The translations under genes were made by a program, and so were the position numbers. The notes beneath the pieces were generated by a model. The model was not told the origin of the DNA and searched no databases. It was given only the letters and a program-made list of their open reading frames with translations. This document shows, piece by piece, positions 1-4,545 of a stretch of 6,311 bases of DNA. The stretch lies in contig ONSE01000053.1 in NCBI GenBank assembly GCA_900320415.1, positions 1-6,311 on the forward strand. The letters are read 5' to 3'. The stretch's first letter is position 1. The number at the start of each line of letters is the position of its first letter. Source of the stretch: an uncultured Eubacteriales bacterium. Its GTDB lineage: Bacteria; Bacillota; Clostridia; Oscillospirales; Acutalibacteraceae.

Positions 1-66
1 CTGCTGCTCAACGCCGTGTCCTTCGCGGCGGGTCTTGCGGTGATATTGGTGAGGAGCGTTATGTAG
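1..66 (+). CDS. C-terminal end of a membrane protein (partial)
   Basis: Frame 1 is open from the window edge and ends at TAG (64-66). It encodes the last 21 residues of a protein, LLLNAVSFAAGLAVILVRSVM. Most of this is a hydrophobic helix rich in Leu, Ala, Val and Gly, ending in a short basic tail (R18 of the fragment), which is typical of a final transmembrane segment. The frame is followed five bases later by a terminator hairpin, which supports it as a real gene end. Too little is present to name the family; a transporter or other polytopic protein is possible but unproven. Confidence 0.6.
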   Translation: MLLNAVSFAAGLAVILVRSVM

Positions 67-70
67 CAGA

Positions 71-96
71 ACAGGGCAGCTCACGGGCTGCCCTGT
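71..96. terminator. Hairpin terminator between convergent genes
   Basis: A perfect 10-bp stem (ACAGGGCAGC at 71-80, GCTGCCCTGT at 87-96) encloses a 6-base loop. On + it is followed by TTTGTGCTT, a weak T-rich tract; on - it is followed by TCTGCT, which is weaker. It lies between the end of the + membrane-protein gene and the end of the - small gene, so it probably ends transcription from the left and perhaps from both sides. Confidence 0.7.
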
Positions 97-135
97 TTGT
101 GCTTGAATAGGAAGATATTGAATGACGAGGGGTGC

Positions 136-300
136 TTATTCGCAGTCGGAGGCGCTGATGTCGTAGGCGTTTTCCTCATACGCCTGCTTGGGGTTCGCGG
201 GGATCCTGCCCGTCATCTCGGTGGGAGATACCGTGTGCATTTCCTCGGGGGTATGAACCTCCGCCTCCTGCGGCTTTGCGTTTTTCTTTTTCTTGCTCAT
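136..300 (-). CDS. Small hydrophilic protein, 54 aa, function unknown
   Basis: ATG at 300-298 opens a 54-residue frame ending at TAA (138-136). The protein starts with a lysine run (MSKKKKNAK), has an acidic and polar middle with two similar short units (TPEEM then SPTEM, residues 17-21 and 25-29), a TGRIP segment at 30-34, and an acidic Tyr-containing tail ending in SDCE. There is no signal peptide or membrane segment and the chain looks disordered. The ribosome binding site GAGGTGA sits eight bases from the ATG when measured from GAGG, which strongly supports translation. It lies downstream of the HAD gene on the same strand, separated by a terminator-like hairpin that contains this ribosome binding site. 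I do not recognise a named family. Its composition recalls short, conserved, uncharacterised clostridial proteins, but that is an impression and not an identification. Confidence 0.72.
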   Translation of the reverse strand: MSKKKKNAKPQEAEVHTPEEMHTVSPTEMTGRIPANPKQAYEENAYDISASDCE

Positions 301-305
301 AAAAA

Positions 306-334
306 TCACCTCGGGACTATTGTGCCCGAGGTGA
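306..334 (-). terminator. Terminator-like hairpin containing the small gene's ribosome binding site
   Basis: Read on -, TCACCTCGGG (334-325), a 9-base loop and CCCGAGGTGA (315-306) form a perfect 10-bp stem followed by TTTTT (305-301) and then the ATG of the small gene at 300. It starts 26 bases after the HAD stop codon. Stem plus U-tract fits a Rho-independent terminator for the HAD gene. The 3' arm is at the same time the Shine-Dalgarno sequence of the small gene, so folding would both end HAD transcription and hide that ribosome binding site. Confidence 0.7.
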
Positions 335-340
335 AATGCT

Positions 341-346
341 TTTATA
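341..346 (-). promoter_or_regulatory. Possible -10 element for the small gene
   Basis: On - the sequence reads TATAAA (346-341), a 5/6 match to the -10 consensus, in the short gap after the HAD stop. Transcription would start near 334, the first base of the hairpin stem, giving an mRNA that begins with that hairpin. No convincing -35 hexamer is present at 16-18 bp, so this is only a candidate. Confidence 0.25.
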
Positions 347-360
347 CGGGAAACGGAAAA

Positions 361-1089
361 TTATCTGACGATCAGTTCCTTGATCCTGAAAACATTGCCG
401 TCCATCACGCTGTACTGACTGCGCAGCTCACCCTTGATCTCGGGAGAAATGCTCTGGTGGATGTAGAGGCTGTCGATGCCGAAATCCGCTGCGCCGCCGA
501 TGTCCGCGAGGTAGTCGTTGCCGATCATGATGCTCTCGCTCTTTTCGAGACCGTAGCGGTCAAAGAGCGTCTGATAATAGTGCGCGTCGGGCTTGGAGCA
601 TTCCTCGTCGGAGCTGATGACAACGCCGTCAAAGTATTTCATCAGACCGAACATATTCAGCTCGTTTTCGGTGAACACGCGCTGGGCGTTGGAGAGAAGA
701 TAGACGCGCTTGCCCTTTGCCTTGAGGGTGTCGAGCAGGTCGAGAACACCGTCATAGAGCCTGATGTACTTCGTGGAGAAGCAGCGGAACGCCTCCGCGA
801 TGTATTCGATCTCTTTTTTTGTCACCTTCACGCCCTTCTGCGTGAACAGCTCGCGGAATACCTTGTCTATTTTAATATCGATCACCGTGTATTCGGGATG
901 ACGGCGGCGCACTGCCGCCTTTTCCTTTTCCACCAGCCTGCCGTACTCGTTTTTGATTTCGTTGTAGGTGTATTCCGCGCCGCGGTAGGCGTAAAGGATC
1001 TGCAGGCTCTTCCAGAGCTTTGCCTGCCATTCGTCGGTGTTGATGTCAATGAGGGTGCCGTATAAATCGAAAATGTAATTCTGATACAT
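361..1089 (-). CDS. HAD-superfamily hydrolase (DxYGT type)
   Basis: This is a 242-residue cytosolic hydrolase of the haloacid dehalogenase superfamily. The four motifs are visible in order: motif I DLYGT with nucleophile Asp8; motif II Ser133 in LLSNAQ; motif III Lys166 in SKPD; motif IV GNDYLAD at 190-196 with acidic residues Asp192 and Asp196. Residues from about 15 to 105 form the helical, charged cap expected of subclass I. The second motif I Asp, the usual general acid of phosphatases, is Tyr10, as in 2-haloacid dehalogenases and several uncharacterised clostridial HADs, so the substrate cannot be assigned. The start ATG is preceded by AAGGAG seven bases upstream. An extended -10 promoter lies just before it, divergent from nth, and a terminator hairpin follows the stop. 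It appears to be transcribed alone, with possible read-through into the small gene. Confidence 0.9.
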   Translation of the reverse strand: MYQNYIFDLYGTLIDINTDEWQAKLWKSLQILYAYRGAEYTYNEIKNEYGRLVEKEKAAVRRRHPEYTVIDIKIDKVFRELFTQKGVKVTKKEIEYIAEAFRCFSTKYIRLYDGVLDLLDTLKAKGKRVYLLSNAQRVFTENELNMFGLMKYFDGVVISSDEECSKPDAHYYQTLFDRYGLEKSESIMIGNDYLADIGGAADFGIDSLYIHQSISPEIKGELRSQYSVMDGNVFRIKELIVR

Positions 1090-1117
1090 TGCCTTGCTCC
1101 TTTCGGTTTCTGTCTAT

Positions 1118-1169
1118 ATTTTACCAGCAAAAAAGACGGATTGCAATAGGTTTCAAAATATGATAGAAT
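1118..1169. promoter_or_regulatory. Back-to-back divergent promoters sharing one -35 hexamer
   Basis: The palindrome TTGCAA (1141-1146) can be read as a -35 element on both strands. On - it is followed after 17 bp by TAAAAT (1123-1118), preceded by TGG, serving the HAD gene. On + it is followed after 17 bp by TAGAAT (1164-1169), preceded by TGA, serving nth. Each -10 matches the consensus at 5/6 positions and carries a TGn extension. Expected leaders are about 22 and 16 bases, each with a ribosome binding site. The two promoters are mirror images about position 1143.5, so RNA polymerase should be able to occupy only one at a time. Confidence 0.6.
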
Positions 1170-1191
1170 TTTCAGAGAAGAAGGTGGAAGT

Positions 1192-1839
1192 ATGACGAAA
1201 AAAGAGATCGCGCTTGCCGCCGTGCAGGCGCTGAAAGAGGAATATCCCGACGCGAAGTGCTCGCTGGACTATCAGACGCCGCTGCAGCTGCTGATCGCGA
1301 CGCGGCTCTCGGCGCAGTGTACCGACGCGCGGGTGAATATGGTAACGCCCGCCCTGTTTGAGCGGTTCCCCGACGCGGAGAGCTTCGCGCGGGCGGACGC
1401 GTCGGAGGTCGCGCCGTATATTCAGTCCTGCGGTCTTTACAAGACCAAATCGCGCGATATCGTGGCGATGGCGAAGATGATCATGGAGGACTTCGGCGGC
1501 GAGGTGCCCGACAATATCCCCGACCTGACAAAGCTGCCGGGGGTGGGAAGAAAGACCGCGAACCTGATCTGCGGCGATGTTTACGGCAAGCCCGCCGTGG
1601 TGGTGGATACCCACTGCATCCGCATTACGACAAAGCTCGGTCTCCACAAGGAAACCGACCAGAAAAAGATAGAGGACGCCCTGCGCAGGCTGCTGCCGCC
1701 CGAGGAGAGCAATGATTTCTGTCACCGCCTTGTGCTGCACGGCAGGGCGGTCTGCACCGCGCGCTCGCCCAAATGCGCGGACTGCTGCATGAATACCTTC
1801 TGCCGTGCGGGGGTGAAGGAGCTGAAAAATGGACATTAA
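1192..1839 (+). CDS. nth: Endonuclease III (bifunctional DNA glycosylase/AP lyase)
   Basis: This enzyme removes oxidised pyrimidines from DNA and cuts the resulting abasic site by beta-elimination, in cytosolic base-excision repair. The 215-residue length matches the family (E. coli Nth has 211). Visible features are the N-terminal helical region with LIATRLSAQCTD (34-45), the helix-hairpin-helix LPGVGRKTA (115-123) with catalytic Lys121, the VDTH segment with catalytic Asp139, and HRLVLHGR (178-185). A C-terminal [4Fe-4S] motif follows with Cys188-x6-Cys195-x2-Cys198-x5-Cys204. All key residues are intact. A purine-rich AGGTGG lies 4 bases before the ATG. It is the first gene of a two-gene unit: its last codons overlap the start of the Cof-type HAD gene by 11 bp, which suggests translational coupling. 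Transcription probably starts from the divergent promoter shared with the HAD gene at 361-1089. Confidence 0.97.
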   Translation: MTKKEIALAAVQALKEEYPDAKCSLDYQTPLQLLIATRLSAQCTDARVNMVTPALFERFPDAESFARADASEVAPYIQSCGLYKTKSRDIVAMAKMIMEDFGGEVPDNIPDLTKLPGVGRKTANLICGDVYGKPAVVVDTHCIRITTKLGLHKETDQKKIEDALRRLLPPEESNDFCHRLVLHGRAVCTARSPKCADCCMNTFCRAGVKELKNGH

Positions 1840-2650
1840 GCTATTGGCGCTCGACCTCGACGGCACGGTGCTTTCCAGCGGCAACACCCTTCCGCGGGCC
1901 GCGCGTTACGCGATAGAAAAGGCCGTGGACAGCGGCATAGAGGTCGCCGTCGCGAGCGGCAGACCGTTTTCCTCAATGCCCGAGGAGGTGCTGCGCATTG
2001 ACGGCATCCGCTGGGTGATCGCCTCCAACGGGGCGGCGGTCTATGACGGCGGTGAACGCGTGCGCTCCGTCACGCTGGACGCGGAGGATATTCTGCGGAT
2101 CCTCGACCTCACCCGTGAGCACGACCTGATCTGGGAGGCGTTCGCGGAGGGAGAGACCTGCACCGACAAACGCTACTATGACGACCCGATGAAATACGGC
2201 TGCTCCGAGGCGTATGTCGGCTACGTAAGAGGTTCGCGCGGCACCTGCACCGATATGCGCGGCTATATCCGCGAGAACCGCCGCCGCCTTGACAGCATCG
2301 AATTCGTCTGCACCGACAAGGCGCTGCGCGAGAGTCTGTGGGATTTGATCGCGCGGGAAACGGAGGGCGTTTACATCACCTCGTCCTCCGCGAACTTTGT
2401 GGAATTTATGAACGCCGCCGCGACGAAGGCGAACGCTGTGGCGTGGCTTTCCGAGCGGCTGGGGATCGCGCGAAAAAATATCGCCGCTGCCGGCAATGCC
2501 GACAACGACGTGGATATGCTGCGTTTCGCGGGACTCGGCGCGGCGGTGCGCAACGCCACTCCCGCCTGTCTGGACGCCGCCGACCTCATTGTCGCGGGCA
2601 ATGACGAGGGCGGCGTGTGCGAGCTGGTGGATCGGATCATTCTGCCTTGA
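1829..2650 (+). CDS. Cof-type HAD-IIB family phosphatase
   Basis: A 273-residue cytosolic hydrolase of the Cof/YidA group, whose members remove phosphate from small metabolites such as sugar phosphates and flavin precursors. Motif I is DLDGT with nucleophile Asp9 and general acid Asp11; motif II is Ser43 in ASGRP; SNGA (66-69) is the conserved turn of the group; motif III is Lys200; motif IV is GNADND (222-227), which binds Mg2+. The region from about 85 to 190 is the C2-type cap, and the ANFVEFMNAAATK stretch (188-200) occupies the place where Cof proteins usually have EI.p.gv.K. The ATG lies inside the end of nth and has AAGGAG seven bases upstream (1816-1821), so the start is well supported. 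Its 3' end overlaps the opposing DUF6062-like gene by 14 bp. The substrate is unknown, and no link to DNA repair is evident beyond co-transcription. Confidence 0.93.
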   Translation: MDIKLLALDLDGTVLSSGNTLPRAARYAIEKAVDSGIEVAVASGRPFSSMPEEVLRIDGIRWVIASNGAAVYDGGERVRSVTLDAEDILRILDLTREHDLIWEAFAEGETCTDKRYYDDPMKYGCSEAYVGYVRGSRGTCTDMRGYIRENRRRLDSIEFVCTDKALRESLWDLIARETEGVYITSSSANFVEFMNAAATKANAVAWLSERLGIARKNIAAAGNADNDVDMLRFAGLGAAVRNATPACLDAADLIVAGNDEGGVCELVDRIILP

Positions 2651-3353
2651 TCTCTGTGGGCGCGTCGGGCTTCTCGCCCGTGAGGAACTCGATGCTGCGT
2701 TCGATCGCGTCAACGGAGGTGCCCCAGTCCTTGCCGCGGTTTCGGTAGTCGAACATCGAGACAAAGTGCTTGATGTCGCCGTAGAGCGCGTCGAGATAGT
2801 TCTTCGTCAGCGCTGCGGTGTCGGCGTGGAACTCGCCCAGCAGCTTGGACGGCACGCCGCCGCGGCTCATGGCGGTCGCCATCAGGAACTGATAGTGCTT
2901 GAGACAGATGAAGGGCTGCTCCTGATAGGTCTTGCGGAACTCGCCGCCCTTTGCCCACTCGACAAAGACCGTTGACACGAGGTGGTACATATCCGCCTCG
3001 ATGCGGTCGCAGACGTAGCAGGTGCCGAGGGTCTGCTTGATGCCCTCGAGCTTCTTTTTGTCCGGCTTTCCCTTCGGGTTCTTGGGCATGAAGTTTTCCA
3101 TGATGGTCTCGAGGTGCGTTTCGAGGATCAGCGCGTTGGGCAGCTTGTTGCCGATCTGCGTCATGCGCGAGAAGTGGCGGTGGCAGAAGCCCTTCTTGTT
3201 GGTCGCGACGCGCACGCTCGGCTCCATCATCGCGTCGCCCGTGATGAAGGTGACGTACTGCTCCTCGAGCATTTCCTCCATGCGGCAGAGCGGACAGCCG
3301 CATTTGGGGGCGAACAGGTCATTGATCGGTATGGTGACAATGGTTTCTTTCAT
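2637..3353 (-). CDS. DUF6062-like Cys/His-rich protein
   Basis: A 238-residue soluble protein with no signal peptide or membrane helix. It resembles the clostridial family DUF6062, which has no known function; this is recognition from memory, not a search. The start used is ATG 3353-3351, because AGGAGG lies seven bases before it; the TTG six bases upstream is too close to that site. Two similar modules can be seen. The first has CPLC (Cys20, Cys23), then GFCHRHF (Cys57, His60) after 33 residues. The second has CYVC (Cys112, Cys115), then FICLKHY (Cys150, His153) after 34 residues. Each gives a CxxC plus CxxH ligand set, so two zinc sites, or less likely other metal sites, are plausible. A Lys-rich linker (about 89-105) separates them. 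The gene converges on and overlaps the Cof-type HAD gene, and an inserted-looking hairpin element lies directly upstream of its ribosome binding site. Confidence 0.88.
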   Translation of the reverse strand: MKETIVTIPINDLFAPKCGCPLCRMEEMLEEQYVTFITGDAMMEPSVRVATNKKGFCHRHFSRMTQIGNKLPNALILETHLETIMENFMPKNPKGKPDKKKLEGIKQTLGTCYVCDRIEADMYHLVSTVFVEWAKGGEFRKTYQEQPFICLKHYQFLMATAMSRGGVPSKLLGEFHADTAALTKNYLDALYGDIKHFVSMFDYRNRGKDWGTSVDAIERSIEFLTGEKPDAPTEIKAE

Positions 3354-3360
3354 AAGCAAA

Positions 3361-3366
3361 CCTCCT
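3361..3366 (-). promoter_or_regulatory. Ribosome binding site that fixes the DUF6062-like start
   Basis: On - the sequence is AGGAGG. It is seven bases from the ATG at 3353 but only one base from the in-frame TTG at 3359. Normal spacing therefore selects the ATG, removing two residues from the longest open frame. Confidence 0.85.
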
Positions 3367-3375
3367 GAAACTGAT

Positions 3376-3545
3376 TTGTGGGAATCTCTAATAATTCAAT
3401 GTTGTGCAGAAGTACGGAAAATTTTATGGCAGAATATTGTCAAAAGTCCGCAGGAATACTGACGTATTTCAAGGAGTTTTGGCAAGATTATGCCGTGAAG
3501 ATTTCGTGCTTATGCGCGGTAGGGAATTATTAGAGGTTCCCTTGT
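3376..3545. mobile_element. MITE-like long-hairpin element, 162 bp, with possible 4-bp target duplication
   Basis: The outer ends, GGGAATCTCTAATAATTC (3380-3397) and its inverted copy (3524-3541), match at 17 of 18 positions. The symmetry continues inward through the whole element. The left arm (3380-3459) and right arm (3464-3541) pair around a TGAC loop, with 58 of 78 aligned positions identical by hand alignment and two single-base bulges. TTGT lies directly outside both ends (3376-3379 and 3542-3545), consistent with a 4-bp target duplication, though so short a match could be chance. There is no transposase frame. This architecture fits a non-autonomous miniature inverted-repeat element that would need a transposase from elsewhere. 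It separates the DUF6062-like gene from the only upstream promoter-like sequence on its strand. A structured RNA is an alternative. Confidence 0.65.
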
Positions 3546-3569
3546 TTGTACCAAAAAGATTTCATACTA

Positions 3570-3578
3570 ATTGTAGCA
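3570..3578 (-). promoter_or_regulatory. Candidate extended -10 upstream of the DUF6062-like gene
   Basis: On - the sequence is TGC-TACAAT, a 5/6 -10 match with a TGn extension; no good -35 is present at 17 bp. It lies beyond the hairpin element, so a transcript starting near 3563 would carry the whole element in a leader of about 210 bases. Confidence 0.3.
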
Positions 3579-3589
3579 CAGAACCGCGC

Positions 3590-3608
3590 GGGATGGTATC
3601 CCTTTTTT
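3590..3608 (+). other. Small hairpin followed by T6 in the leader of the glycosylase gene
   Basis: GGGAT (3590-3594) and ATCCC (3598-3602) form a 5-bp stem with a 3-base loop, followed by six T. It ends two bases before the glycosylase ribosome binding site (AAGGA from 3611). The layout is terminator-like but the stem is short, so it may be a weak attenuator, a leftover terminator or chance. Confidence 0.3.
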
Positions 3609-3624
3609 CAAAGGAAGTGAAAAA

Positions 3625-4443
3625 ATGTCGGATTCTTTTTTGATAATTGAAAACGTGCGCGACCTCGATCTGGAGCAGACGCTTGACTGCGGTCAGAGCT
3701 TCCGCTGGGAGAAGCGGGAGGACGGCTCCTTTGCGGGAGTGGCGTTCGGCAGGAGCGTCAGCGTATCCCTCAGCGGCACGGAGCTGCGCATTGAGAACGC
3801 GGCGGAGGAGGACAGGGCGCTCTGGGAGGACTATTTTGATTTGTCTCTCGACTACGCCGCCATACGGACGGGTCTGAGCGCGCTTCACCCCGTGCTCCGC
3901 GAGGCGGCGGACTACGCGCCGGGCATCCGTATCCTGCGGCAGGAGCCGTACGAGGCGCTGTGTACCTTCATCATCTCGCAGAACAACAACATCAAGCGCA
4001 TCAAGGGTATTGTTCGGCGGCTGTGTGAGGGCTTCGGAGAGCCGCTGCCTGACGGCGCCTTTGCGTTTCCTGCCGCTGAGAGAATGGCGCAGCTGGAGGT
4101 TGATGACCTTGCGCCGCTGCGCGCGGGCTTCCGTTCACGCTATCTGATCGACGCGGCGCGGAAGACAGCGTCGGGCGAGGTCAGTCTGGAGGCCTGCCGA
4201 ACGATGGACTATGAACGGGCGCGGTGCGAGCTGATGAAGATCACGGGCGTGGGCGTCAAGGTCGCGGACTGCACTCTTTTGTACGGTCTGCACCGCGTGG
4301 AGGCGTTCCCTCTCGACGTGTGGATGAAGCGCGCCATGGAGCGCCTCTTTCCCGAAATGACGCCCGCCGCCTTCGGGGAATACGCGGGCATCGCCCAGCA
4401 GTACATATTCCACTACAGCCGTATGCACCCCGAGCTGTTTTAA
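3625..4443 (+). CDS. ogg: 8-oxoguanine DNA glycosylase, OGG1-type
   Basis: A base-excision-repair glycosylase/AP lyase that removes 8-oxoguanine opposite cytosine. The 272-residue protein has the OGG1 layout. An N-terminal beta domain (about 1-105) contains CGQSFRW (22-28); the Gly of this segment reads the N7-H of 8-oxoguanine in human OGG1. A helical domain contains SQNNNIKRI (118-126), matching the OGG1 NNN motif. The helix-hairpin-helix MKITGVGVKVADC (204-216) carries the nucleophile Lys212, and the FPLDVWMKR segment carries catalytic Asp231. It lacks the C-terminal extension of the eukaryotic enzymes and has no iron-sulfur cysteine motif, unlike the Nth encoded nearby. AAGGA (3611-3615) lies nine bases before the ATG. 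No clear promoter was found; the hairpin element and a small T-tailed hairpin lie upstream. Some databases label such clostridial proteins DNA-3-methyladenine glycosylase, but the motifs favour OGG. Confidence 0.9.
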   Translation: MSDSFLIIENVRDLDLEQTLDCGQSFRWEKREDGSFAGVAFGRSVSVSLSGTELRIENAAEEDRALWEDYFDLSLDYAAIRTGLSALHPVLREAADYAPGIRILRQEPYEALCTFIISQNNNIKRIKGIVRRLCEGFGEPLPDGAFAFPAAERMAQLEVDDLAPLRAGFRSRYLIDAARKTASGEVSLEACRTMDYERARCELMKITGVGVKVADCTLLYGLHRVEAFPLDVWMKRAMERLFPEMTPAAFGEYAGIAQQYIFHYSRMHPELF

Positions 4444-4446
4444 GTC

Positions 4447-4475
4447 TTGACATTAATGCTTTAATGCGGTAAAAT
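4447..4475 (+). promoter_or_regulatory. Strong promoter of ilvB
   Basis: TTGACA (4447-4452) is a perfect -35, followed after exactly 17 bp by TAAAAT (4470-4475), a 5/6 -10. It begins 3 bp after the stop codon of the glycosylase gene. A start near 4481-4483 gives a leader of about 65 bases, too short for a T-box. This is the best sigma-A-type promoter in the window. Confidence 0.8.
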
Positions 4476-4492
4476 AAAAGACAGCATATTTT

Positions 4493-4526
4493 TTTGGGAA
4501 ACTGTTTTATTTGGGAAATCGTTTCA
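4493..4526 (+). repeat. 17-bp tandem repeat in the ilvB leader
   Basis: TTTGGGAAACTGTTTTA (4493-4509) is followed without a gap by TTTGGGAAATCGTTTCA (4510-4526); 14 of 17 positions agree. Each unit contains a small dyad, AAAC-T-GTTT in the first and GAAA-TCG-TTTC in the second. The repeats lie about 10-45 bases after the predicted transcription start and just before the ribosome binding site. Two adjacent operator-like sites or an RNA-binding site are possible. Confidence 0.55.
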
Positions 4527-4545
4527 TAAGGGGTTAGGAATAGTT

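Noticed and set aside
97..1065. 322-codon open frame on + opposite the HAD hydrolase gene
   Set aside because: Antisense shadow caused by GC-rich codons; the opposite strand has all HAD motifs, a ribosome binding site and a promoter, while this frame has no recognisable domain.
1159..1164. TATGAT as the -10 of the nth promoter
   Set aside because: Only 12 bp from TTGCAA; TAGAAT at 1164-1169 has the 17-bp spacer and a TGn extension.
2710..3303. 197-codon open frame on - in another frame of the DUF6062-like gene
   Set aside because: Arg/His/Ala-rich composition typical of an out-of-frame read; the other frame has the ribosome binding site and ordered Cys/His motifs.
3354..3359. TTG start two codons upstream for the DUF6062-like gene
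   Set aside because: AGGAGG would be only one base from the TTG; the ATG at 3353 has a normal seven-base spacer.
3438..3443. Perfect TTGACA on - inside the hairpin element as a DUF6062-like promoter
   Set aside because: The nearest good -10 (TAAAAT) is only 11 bp away, too close for a functional sigma-A promoter.
3404..3643. 79-codon open frame on + spanning the hairpin element and the glycosylase start
   Set aside because: It crosses palindromic non-coding sequence and the glycosylase ribosome binding site, and has no good ribosome binding site of its own.
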